Counted from the first letter of the stretch, positions 1 to 9,300 are shown. The stretch is DNA of 14,105 bases from Haplosporangium gracile (GCA_015499985.1 JAAAUF010000986.1:719-14823), one strand, 5' to 3'. Notes: generated by a model from the letters alone, not told the origin. Translations and numbers: made by a program.

Positions 1-24
1 AAAAAAAAAAAAAAAAAAAAAAAA
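1..24. repeat. Poly(A) homopolymer run at the window edge
   Basis: Twenty-four consecutive A residues open the window, and the run may continue beyond it. On the minus strand it reads as poly(T), about 320 nt past the stop of the GATA gene. It could be a simple homopolymer tract, the poly(A) tail of a retroposed sequence lying upstream, or a contig edge. The sequence inside the window cannot separate these options. Confidence 0.9.
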
Positions 25-345
25 GGTCAAAAAAGTTCAATAGGAAAGTTGGACGAACGAAGCCGTAAGGTAAAGAGAGGCTGGGCAAATATACGTCGGG
101 TAAAGAAGGTATAAAGAAAGTATTGATACAAAAAGGATGGTACAAATGGGGGAGGATGTTGTATAAAAAACAAAGGGTGTTGAATGGAGATGCAAGTCTA
201 TTCCAAGTGGAGTAGACTGCGGCTCACCAAGGTGCAGGTTATGGTAAGCGGAGGGCGACGGGCAGGAGATAAAACAACATCGGCAAGAGGCAAGGGAACG
301 AGCACCAAAACTCATCCTCGCTCAAGCCGACATGGTCAGAGGTCC
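25..345 (-). other. Presumed 3' UTR and downstream flank of the GATA gene
   Basis: This stretch lies just beyond the TAA stop at 346-348 of the minus-strand GATA gene. I see no canonical AATAAA on the minus strand (no TTTATT on the plus strand), so the poly(A) site is not defined. Open frames here encode low-complexity or cysteine/serine-rich peptides that resemble no family I recognise. I read it as transcribed 3' UTR followed by spacer. Confidence 0.5.
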
Positions 346-2609
346 TTACTCGTTAGCGTACACTGCGATCGAGGGCCGAGTGGCCGACCACAGCTTGCTG
401 GCATCCATCGCATCATTGTTGCTCATCATGTTGGCGTCGCCGGCAACACGATTCAGAAGAGCAAGAGCAGAGAACTGGGAGTCTGCGCTGGACTCGTCCT
501 GCTGGTGGGTGTTCGACTCATGGTGATTGTCGACATTCATGCTACGACCCATGAAGGCGTTACCGGCCTCGGTTGTCTGAAGGAACGTCGCAATGAGGTC
601 AGCGGACTGCAGCAATTGCTTATTGAACGAGGCATTGGCAGACTCTGGCGACAAGGCGGCTGCAGTAGTGGTGGCGATGTTGTCAGCTGGGCGCTGAGGC
701 TGCAACAAGTTCAACAACTGCTGCTCGTGGTCCAAAGTCGAAGCTTGGACTGGAGGCATGCCCAGACGGTAACGAAGGACGTGGCAGCGCTTCTCGAGAA
801 TGTTGAGGAACTTGTACATCTGTCCAGGTCGCATATGCTCAACCAACACTTGGAAGCGAGCATCATCAAAGATGAGCGACTTGGACTGCGAGGCGGCGGT
901 CGAACCTGCAATGGGAGCAGACTGGCCCATCAACGAGGCGGGAGTCGCCTGAAGTAAGTTCGCGGATATTTTGGCGGCATTCAAGGCAGTGGGAGGGAGC
1001 GAGTATGCAGCCATAGGGTCCAAAGGTGATGCATCAGGGATGGCTAAGGGCGAACAGACCGAGCTTGAGGGCGAGAATGTGTTGCCAGCCTCGCCAGTCA
1101 TCATAGGGGACGTAGTAGCGGAAGTTATTGCCGAAAGATCACCCGAGAAGAAGGGGTTAGGACCAGCCATGGACATGTCCTGAGTGGAGGCAGGAGTCAT
1201 AAGCATGAAAGGGCCGCCCAATGACTGCATCCAAGGGAAGGCCGACTGAGACCAGTCCACCATCTGAGTAGACCGCTGATGCTCGACAGAAGGGGTCTCG
1301 GATATCGAGGGAGTCTTGCGGTGGTACTGGAAGGCAGGGGATACCGGTGGGCTTCTGGAGGCAAGATCGCTCGAGTTGGCAGTTGAATCGTTCTCGACAT
1401 CGTCGCTATGGCTGCTCTCGGAAGGGGAAGGCATGGATGACTGGAGGGCAGGGCTGGCATCATCAGAGTGCGATGCCCCAGCCTCAACAATATCAGAGTC
1501 GAGGTCACTTGTGATGGATCGAGGAGACGACATCACGGTGGCAGGAGAGCTGGGCATGGAGACAATGCCCTTCTTGGGAGCCAAGGGGATGACTCTATTA
1601 GGGCTTGAGGTTGTGGATGGAGAACTGTAGGGCGATGCAGACTCGCGCTGCTGTCCTTGACTCAAGGAAGGCTTGTGGCGAGCATGGAGGGGACGATGAC
1701 CGTTGTATTGCTTGTAGTAGAGGCCGCATGCATTGCAGAGGGAGTGCTTGCGGTCCAATGTTCGGCGCCAGAGAGGGGTCTGAGTGACCTTGCAATTGAA
1801 GCACTCGAGCGACCTAGGTGGGCGCGTGCTCTGCTTCTTGGGCTTGTTGGTCTTGCCAGTCTTTGGTGCGGAGGTAGATGACGAGGCGGCGGGCTTGGAA
1901 GTGCTGGGATCGGCATCGGAGTTGATGGTGACAGGAGAAACCATGGCCATATCGCAGTCATGGAAGAGGTCTGTGTCATTCTTTGTCGATGTGGAAGTCT
2001 TGGCTGGGATCTGTGAAGGTCGTTGTTCTTGCTCTGATGCTTGCTGCTGTTGAAATTGCTGCTGGGCCTGCAGCTGAGCAGTAAGGAGGAGTTGCTGCTG
2101 GAATCGCTGCTGTTGCACCTGTTGTTGGTGCTTCAGCAGCTGCTGGCGGAAGTATTCTTGTTGTTCAAGGGTGGGCTGGAGGTCATCGTCGTTATCGTTG
2201 GATGTGGTTCGTGCGGTGATGGACGACTTCCACAATGAAGCTGAAGGAGTCTTGTTCAACAGGGATTGAGCGTCCGAGGCACGGTTGGCTATTTGGTTGC
2301 AGAGTAGAAAAAGAGATATATTGAGTACATTAGGTTCATGCACATGCGACTTCAATGTACAACTGATCATGTATGGAACAATGCCTTACCTGAAAGAAGG
2401 AGAGCATTAGCAATATCCTTCAAAGGCGAACTTGAAGGTGCGATAGCACGGGCAGTGGATGTGTTGTTGTTGGCGGAGAGGGCGCCGCTGTTACGGAGTT
2501 GGCTAAGGCGATGCTGGAGGAGCAATTGACCGGGGCCGGATTGCTCGAAGCCAAGAGTGGTTGAGGCAGAGGCAGAAGCCGAGTCATGATCCATCTCGTT
2601 GACTGCCAT
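346..2609 (-). CDS. GATA-type zinc-finger transcription factor (two exons)
   Basis: Predicted nuclear DNA-binding regulator that recognises GATA-like sites. Coding exons are 2390-2609 and 346-2288 (minus), joined across a 101-nt GT-AG intron, giving about 720 aa. The single finger (DNA 1672-1803, residues about 236-279) has Cys236, Cys239, Cys258 and Cys261 in a C-X2-C-X18-C-X2-C pattern. It contains TPLWRR and CNACGLYYK and is followed by a basic HRPLHARHK tail, all typical of GATA factors. Upstream are a Gln-rich, probably coiled-coil stretch (residues 114-162) and a Lys/Arg-rich patch near 222-231 that could be a nuclear localisation signal. Downstream is a long Ser/Pro-rich region with many Ser-Pro pairs, then a helical-looking block (residues 547-586). 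The ATG at 2607-2609 was chosen because acidic, polar sequence begins there, but the frame stays open upstream to 2975. The family call is secure. Which GATA regulon it controls (nitrogen, iron, light or development) cannot be told from sequence. Confidence 0.87.
2041..2175 (-). repeat. Imperfect CAG/CAA repeat encoding a poly-Gln region
   Basis: Plus-strand CTG/TTG-rich sequence that reads as CAG/CAA codons in the GATA gene. It encodes a Gln-rich segment broken by Leu, Phe and Ala (residues about 114-162 of the spliced protein). The interruptions and heptad-like hydrophobics suggest a selected Gln-rich coiled coil or activation region rather than a recently expanded pure microsatellite. Confidence 0.75.
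2289..2389 (-). other. Intron 1 of the GATA gene
   Basis: 101-nt phase-1 intron on the minus strand. The donor is TCAG|GTAAGG at 2389 and the acceptor is AAATAG|CC at 2289. A CTAAT branch-like motif sits at 2329-2333, about 40 nt before the acceptor. Splicing joins ...LLLS to ANRASD... in frame. Without removal, exon 1 reaches a stop soon after the donor. The intron holds an ATG at 2370 that is open in frame into exon 2. Confidence 0.85.
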
Positions 2610-3540
2610 TTGTGTATGTAAAGATAGATATGAAAGGAGAAGGATGTGAAGCTGTTGGAGGGAAAGTGTCCACTCGAAGGTTTTGTAATCAATCGAAGCT
2701 ATTAGAGAGACAAGGAGTTCAAGGAGAAGAGATAAGTTGAGTGTGAGAAGGTTGGTAATACATGATGGTTTGTTTGTGCAGCGTGAGCTTGCATGTTTTG
2801 TTATTGTTGTCGTTTGCAGGGTGCAGGTTGTGTGGCAAGGAAGAGTGATCACCCAGACCATGTAAACAGAGCCATGTTTAGGGTTTGTCTGTTGACTCCA
2901 CTCGGACCAAATAAAAAAAAATTCGCGAGCACGCCATTTTCGTGCCATTGAATGTGGGCCTAGCCATCTACACAAGCCCCCTCCTTATGGTGGATTAATA
3001 ATATTGTAGAACAGATAAAAGAGAAAGAGAGTTGGAAGAAAGGAGAGAGAAAAGAAGACAAGCAGTCATGCCCAACACAGCTATATGATCGTCCATTGCA
3101 CCCAAAGTCAAGAGGAAAGGATTGGCGGTTGAAAGGTAAAAAAAAAAGCGGCGGCAGCCATCAGGGGGTCACTGAAATAACCCCATATGAGGAAGCAACC
3201 CATGAAATACTATGTGCTGGGGGCGGGTAATAAAAACTTAGGACTGAGAACACTCAACGACAAATAAGTGTGATAGAGAGGGATGGAGCGCTGGATAAGA
3301 AATGAATGACGACGAGGATTGTACCTTTTTTATATGTCAGACGAGGATCGAACGACAAGGACGACTTGATTAGATAATGGAATAGATGAAGGAAGGTGAA
3401 GAAGAAGTGAAAAGAGGAGAGAGTTAATTGAAGGTGAGGAGGTGAGGAGGTGAGCGTGAGTGAAGAGGAAGGGTAAGGTGTGAGTTCTTTGTGAAAAGGG
3501 GTGGAGGTGGATGTCGAAGCAAAAGCTAAGTTAGCTGTGG
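2610..3540 (-). promoter_or_regulatory. Probable 5' UTR / proximal promoter of the GATA gene with WGATAR sites
   Basis: The sequence upstream of the GATA start is purine-rich on the plus strand, so pyrimidine-rich in the sense of the gene, as many fungal leaders are. WGATAR motifs occur at 2622-2627, 2730-2735, 3013-3018, 3271-3276 and 3372-3377, with another at 3832-3837. They are potential binding sites for GATA factors, including this gene's own product. That function is inferred, because short motifs are common in purine-rich DNA. Confidence 0.4.
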
Positions 3541-5706
3541 GGAGTGAAGAAGAAAGAAAAAAGAGAGAAGAGGAAACGAAAAAGAAAAACGAACAAGAGT
3601 TCCATTCTTTGACACACTCTTTATATCTTTTTTCTTTTTCCCGTTCATCTTTTTGATGGGGGAAGGCAGAGCAGAGCACAAGGACGCTATGACGGATTCA
3701 TGTGAGTTGTTATATCGACTGCGTCTTCCTCTGTCTGGACTGTTTGCGTGGCCTCGAGTCATCCGTCTCACTCTGTCCCTGTATCCGGTCCAGCCCTTCT
3801 GTCGAACATGCCGAAGTGTGTACAAAGAAAGAGATAGTTGTTGGCTCTCTCTGTCGCTTTCAATGGTCTGGTTGGACAGGATCAAGCCCAGCCATGCTCC
3901 TCTGTTCTAAGGTGCGCCCAACCTCGTTTTAATAAACTTACACCTGCAGGCTAGGCCTTGAATCTTCTCTATTTCTTGGCTTTATTCATTCTCTTTCATC
4001 CACCTCCTCCACACTCCTCTCTCTGCCCTCTCCATTCATCAAAAGTAGACACTTGTCAATTCGGGTCTGTAACATCACTAAATGACCATGCCTCTCTTCT
4101 TCTCAAAAATGATGGCCCAGAGGACTGACTGTGCTCTCTCATTCTCTTTTGTTGCAACGAGTTGAGCATCGTTTTTTGCCTTTGTCCGTGGATTGGGTCC
4201 ACTTGTTTGTTTACAACAATAAACACATCAAGGATTTTTTTTTTCGCTCTAACTAGCACACGCAAACAAAAACAAAGGAGAAAAGAGAGCAGGATGGCGT
4301 GTATTTCCGCCAATCAAATCATTCCATTCGTTTGCCTCTTCGCGCCAGCATCGGAAAACTGATAGTCGTTCCTTTTTTTCCTTGTACTGTCGTCGCCCTC
4401 GTTCTCGAATCAAACCTTTGTCGTCTTTTTGCTTTAAGATTAAGGGCGCTGTTAACGGCTGGTGAACAATGGGTCGTGCATCCACTCCACTCGCTCGCCC
4501 TTTCCTTGACTCCCTTGGACTCACTCATCACTTACCTTTTTGTTCTTGCCTCAGGGGGAGTCCACATGGTCATTAAAACGTCGCCATTATCGCCATGCTA
4601 AATAAGAGCACATCGGTCTTTTTTATCAGCTAAGGTTCAACGTTACAAATTCTTTGTATAACGGAAAAAAATGCCAATTGAAAAACTAAAGAGATGACAA
4701 TGCTTTTTAGTGGCGAAAATAACAAAAAAATAAATAAATAGATGGGATGGGAGTGATACTCCTCGGGGAGCAACGGCTGTCGCAGGAGGAGAAGTTTCGG
4801 GTTTACTCCACGGCAAGGTTCCCCAAAAAAACTAGCCTACAGGCCTATCTCATCAAAATGGAATGAGTGGGAATTATAGATGGGAGAGTTTGCTGTAAAA
4901 AACAATAGAGAGAGACCATTGCGTCTCCGACCATGCACTGTACCTTTATTTTAACCGCATTTTTCTCGGAAAGAGGGACCAAAAAGTTTACTTCAATTAT
5001 GCAAAATCACAGGACCAATGCCCATGTGTAATCAGAGCCTTTTTGAGGCGTGAGTATGTACCATCGTCTTCAACAAAGACAAATAAGTTTTTTTTTTTTT
5101 TTCGCCGTATCATGCATGACGGGTTACTTAATTTTTCATGCTACCCAGCGTAATCAGAATCAGGTTACTGCAAGAAAGCCAATTTGGGTGGAGAAGTGGC
5201 AAATAATGGGTCGAGCTGTTCAAGGCAAAAAGAGATGTCGATTGTTCGACCCTTCCTATCAATAGAATCTGTGTTTCTAGAGAAAAATTGTCAAGGGAGC
5301 TATTTAGGCCGCACTTTCATCTTTTCATTCTTTATTCTTTGTTTTTTCTTTCTGCAGATTTTCACTCGTAACTACATGTAGCCGCAAGGTGAAGGAAGGA
5401 CATGCAATTTGGGCTCTAGCGATAAAAGAAGGATCGACAGATGAGAGTGAAAGAGAAATAGGGTTGTTCTGCTCTCCTTAGATATTATTATATCCTGCTC
5501 TTCTATTATATTTTGCTCTTCAAACCTCAGCTTGACATCTTCCTTCGGTTCTGCAATTTGATGTTACCTGTGGGAAATAAAGAACAAAGGGCATAGATTG
5601 TTACCGAAAACCCCCTCTTTTTAGACGTGTTCAATTGATCGTGTTTCAGCTACGCCAAGGCGCGTTTACTTAGCCAGCCTTTGCTGCAGGTGGAGGAAGC
5701 GGGAGT

Positions 5707-5738
5707 GAAAAAAGAGAAAGAGAGGGGAGAGAAGAGAG
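5707..5738. repeat. 32-nt pure purine (GA) block
   Basis: An uninterrupted purine run inside a wider GA-rich stretch at about 5690-5820, upstream of the GBD/FH3 gene. It is low-complexity sequence that could affect nucleosome occupancy. An antisense frame across it yields only Leu/Pro/Phe/Ser-rich peptide, so I do not call a gene. Confidence 0.7.
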
Positions 5739-6112
5739 TGGGAAAGTGATCAGGTGGAAGAAAAATAAATAAAAAAATAGGGGGTGAAGGGATTTGGGGT
5801 CATGGCAGGGATGGGAAAAATAAAAGAGACCTTGCACTGTCTGTCTGTCCAATGCAGGTCCACCTATGTGCAATCGTTATCGCCCATGTCCCCTACCTCA
5901 CCAACAACATACCAAGCAGATATATGAGCCGTGAACTGCCTGAACACAATGTCGTTAACCCTTCACTTCCTCGTACTTGAGCCATGGTATACATAACCCT
6001 TCCCCTCATGATCACGCAGAGTCAAGTGTCCGTACAAAGCACAAAAGAGAGAACTGACATGCGACGGCAATGATGACCTTTTTACTTGCACGAACAAAAA
6101 TAAACGAAAATA

Positions 6113-6223
6113 CCTTTCCCTTTCTCCCTTTCTCCCTTTCTCCCTTTCTCCCTTTCTTCCTTTCTTCCTTTCTCCCTTTCTCCCTTTCTCTCTTTCTCTC
6201 TTTCTCTTCTTTCTCTTCTTTCC
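6113..6223 (+). repeat. 111-nt pure pyrimidine tract made of an 8-bp tandem repeat
   Basis: The plus strand has no purine from 6113 to 6223. The core is a tandem array of CCCTTTCT units with TCCTTTCT and CTCTTTCT variants, ending in 9-bp CTTCTTTC-like units. It lies 128 nt before the start codon of the GBD/FH3 gene. Fungal promoters and leaders often carry CT-rich blocks close to transcription start sites, so it is probably a core-promoter or 5' UTR element. Its length and regular period also make it length-variable and able to form triplex (H-DNA) structure. Confidence 0.9.
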
Positions 6224-6351
6224 ACACACTCCACTCCCTCCACTCCCTACTCTCCCTACAAAACGCATAAGCATACACCGTGCAGGTCCACGACGATCGA
6301 TCCCTCCCCTCGCCTTTGTCACTCGCTCGGCACCAAAAGAAACAAACAACC

Positions 6352-9300
6352 ATGACCGACGCAGAATCATCCTCACCTCAACAGCACCACCACCACCAGG
6401 ACCCACGGTCTGCTTCGTCTGCCTCTCTCCTCCCACCACCCCCACTCTCCTCCAACAGGACCAGCATCGACAGCATCAACAGCATCATAAATAACATCAA
6501 CAATAACCACAGCCAAAGTCATCCTCCTCCTGTCAAAGCTCGCTCTCCCTTCTCCAACCTTGGTGACCACATTGTCAAGGCTGCTCGTCGACTGTCCATG
6601 ACATCTTCACCCAAGGACAACAAAGACAGCGGCTACAACCCCCCACCTTCGCCTTCGCTTTTACTCCGTTCAGGAACCACGGCCCCGGACCTCCATCGCA
6701 AGCGTAATTCTAATCTGGAGGAGCTCCAACAAGCAACCTCCCCTTCGAATAACTACAGCAAGAGTAAAGAGAGCAAGGTCAAAGACAAGAAGCCCCTGGT
6801 CAAGATAGATCTATTCAACATGCGTCCCAAGAGCAACAACAACAACAGCAGTAGTAATAGCAGTAATAGCAATAACCCATCCCAAGTCAACCTGGCCGTG
6901 GGCACACTTGAAAAGTTACTGCCAGGATCACCGCCTCCGCCGTTACCTCCGAGCAAGGAAACATTTTGGAAGTCCAAGGGGATGTTTGGTCGACAGGCTG
7001 TCTACACCGAAGACGACAACAGGCTTCTGCCCCAACAAAACAGTATTGTCCCAGCTCTTTCCCCCTCCCCTAGCGCTATTGCTTTCCCTGCCCCTGCATC
7101 TAGGGCGGCCCTTCAACAAGCGGTGTCACAGGAGCAACATAAACAAGTGCAACAGGAACAGCAGCAGCAATGGCAAGTTCGTCATCAGGGGGAGGATGGT
7201 CACACGGACACGGACAGCCGAATGTACGACAGAGAGCACGCGTACTCGGTCAAGCACCACCCTGCAAAGTCAACGCAGTTCTTCAATTCCACATTGCCAT
7301 TACCCTCTCCATCGCCATTACCATCAGCACAGCCAAGGAACCCAGTAGACCAGACCAAGCCTAATGGCATCCTACAGCTTCCTCCACGTCCGCCTCCGCC
7401 ATTGCAACAGCAAAAGCAAACAACGGGCTTCACTAGCACGACAAGCACCAACCTTTCTCAACTGAGTATCAGTGCTAATCTGCAGGACAGCAGCTCCAGT
7501 ATCGACAGTGACCACAGCCTAGTCATGGAGGACGTCTTTGAATTCTACGACAATGTCCCGGCCAATATTCCGAGCAACAACACTCCACAGCAGTCCTCAA
7601 TGCAAAGCGACCCTACAGGGAGCACAGCCACAAAAGCAGTTTCGACCCAGCAGCGGAGAGAGCCTTCGGAGGACTGGACAATCGATCGATACCACCGGCA
7701 ACAACAGCAACAGCAGCAGTCGTTAGATACACCAGAGCAATATCAGCGACCACCCGCCCCCGAACCGTCCGACAAGAAGCCGCTGAGCGCTCTCGAGAGG
7801 ATAAAGCGGCAACAGAAGCGTCAATCGCAGGAGCAGGAGCGCCTTGCAGAGTTGGTCCTACCACTAGAATTAATGACCAAACCTAGCATGGGCGCCACTG
7901 GATATGCAGGTTCAGGAGAAAATCACGTTTTTCCTGTGCGGGAAGTTCCTCGCGACCTTGTACCCATTCAGTCCTTCCATTCCCTTGCAACTGCCTCTCA
8001 AGTATCACCCCTGCCATTATTTCAACACCACCACCAACAGCTACAGCAACAACATCAACAAGTTCGAGGCAGTGGAGAAGGTGGAGGTGGAATGGCGCCG
8101 ATTGATCCAGGAGCGGCTATTATTGGTACCGACTCTGCTATGCTTGACCAGCTTCTAACACTGATCCCAGGACCTAACCGACCCCGCCTTCCTTCTCAGA
8201 GTGAGTGGCAGCAAGGAATCGAAGAGCTGCGGCAGCGGCGGAAGGATGCAGTAACGCTAACAAACTCGGTTGGGCGTCAGAACTCCAGTGGCAGCCGGCA
8301 TAGTCAGGACTCTAGCACAGATGGCAGGAGTCGGCGTCATTCAATGCCAGATATGCCGCATGAACAGAGCCGAGAGGACCAGGAGAGACAGCGTGGAGAC
8401 AACTTTCGACGCCCGATGCTCATAGGTAGCAACAGCAGCCCATCTTCATCGTCTACTGTTTTGACCTCCACCGCCCAAAAGAGACGATCGGGCTTCGAAG
8501 ACCGAGAACAGCAATTGCTTCAGCCGCCAATCCAGCGACAGTCGATTGCAGAAACACAGGCTATGGATGTCTCGATGATCCCTTCTATGGCTCTTGCGGA
8601 TCCGAAAAAGGTGGCTCGGAAACGGGCAGGAAAGAGAACATCGGCTTTAGGCGACCTTCACGAACAAGGACCCCCTATCACTGCTTCTCTCAACGCAGTG
8701 GTCGATCAGGTGGATAGGGATGTTGTAGACATTGCCTTTAGCGAGAAGCTGGTAAGAAAGAAACTCTTCTACCCACGAATAATAATAGTTAGTAAGACAG
8801 TATTAGTTTCTTTGTGAGGCAAAAAAGACTAATGCGTCTGTATGGCTTTCCTCCCGATTACCTTAGGCCACTCTCTCGTTGCCCCCGAATACTGTAACAA
8901 AATTGGAGTCATTACCCACCAGCCGGAAGTGGGCGATGCTTGGATCCAATGATGCGAGTCCGGCCTTATACCAGACCCCGCAGACCATGCCTCCACAGTT
9001 CTTTGTTGACCTATTATTGGGATACTCGGGCAAGAAGCGATCGTCCCGAGACCAGTTTGCGTTTAACGTTGCAGCTATGACAGCCAACGCAACTACTACA
9101 GATTCGACTCCCAACCAACCCATGGGCATGTGGAAAAACTTAAGCGCCACCAACGTCACTAGTATTAGCACTAGTGTGTCTGCTTCAAGTGATGCAATTT
9201 ATTCAGGATTAACACTTCCGCTCCAACCAACTTTTCAACAGCACCTTTCATCTTTACTCGGGAAGAGCGACAAACGTGTGTTGGAAGAACGAGAAGAGGT

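Larger units (their letters stand above)
2610..6351. other. 3.7-kb divergent intergenic region, no supported gene
   Basis: This stretch separates the start of the minus-strand GATA gene from the start of the plus-strand GBD/FH3 gene, so it must hold both promoters and 5' UTRs. About 3000-3600 is strongly purine-rich on the plus strand, that is, a pyrimidine-rich leader for the minus-strand gene. About 3600-4560 is pyrimidine-rich. About 5690-5820 is purine-rich again, and 6113-6223 is pure pyrimidine. Poly(dA:dT) runs occur at 3137-3146, 4235-4244 and 5088-5102 (T15). Every open frame I examined translates these biased tracts into low-complexity peptide with no recognisable domain. I found no tRNA with pairing arms and no snoRNA with matched boxes. 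A long regulatory region of this kind is plausible beside a transcription-factor gene. Confidence 0.7.

Noticed and set aside
184..957. 257-codon plus-strand open frame opposite the 3' part of the GATA gene
   Set aside because: It is antisense to well-supported coding sequence, has no recognisable domain, and its openness follows from the codon use of the sense strand.
3335..3365. Sequence resembling a tRNA B-box (TTCGATCC on the minus strand)
   Set aside because: The flanking bases do not form a T-arm stem and no matching A-box or acceptor stem is visible.
3254..3679. 141-codon minus-strand frame rich in Ser/Phe/Leu
   Set aside because: It translates a purine-rich (plus) / pyrimidine-rich (minus) tract and has no domain-like sequence; more likely leader or promoter DNA.
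4741..4850. Short GC-richer patch with small inverted repeats (such as GGAGT/ACTCC and CTCC/GGAG)
   Set aside because: Stems are only 4-5 bp and do not combine into a tRNA, snRNA or terminator-like structure.
5328..5358. Pyrimidine-rich stretch ending TTTCTGCAG, like a plus-strand splice acceptor (possible 5' UTR intron of the GBD/FH3 gene)
   Set aside because: No convincing paired donor or flanking exon could be assigned from the sequence alone.
6066..6080. ATGATGA match to a snoRNA C-box
   Set aside because: No D-box (CTGA) at suitable spacing and no terminal stem; the following sequence is the pyrimidine repeat.
6280..6351. 24-residue upstream extension of the GBD/FH3 protein
   Set aside because: It would need a GTG start; the ATG at 6352 has a strong context and is the first ATG in this frame.
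5963..6445. 160-codon minus-strand frame with Lys-Gly-Arg-Glu repeats
   Set aside because: The charged repeat is the reverse complement of the 8-bp pyrimidine array, and the frame overlaps the start of the GBD/FH3 gene.
8752..8817. Possibility that the first GBD/FH3 exon is a complete gene ending at 8817
   Set aside because: A good donor at 8752, a branch motif and an acceptor at 8866 restore a continuous GBD-like sequence, so the stop at 8815-8817 is intronic.
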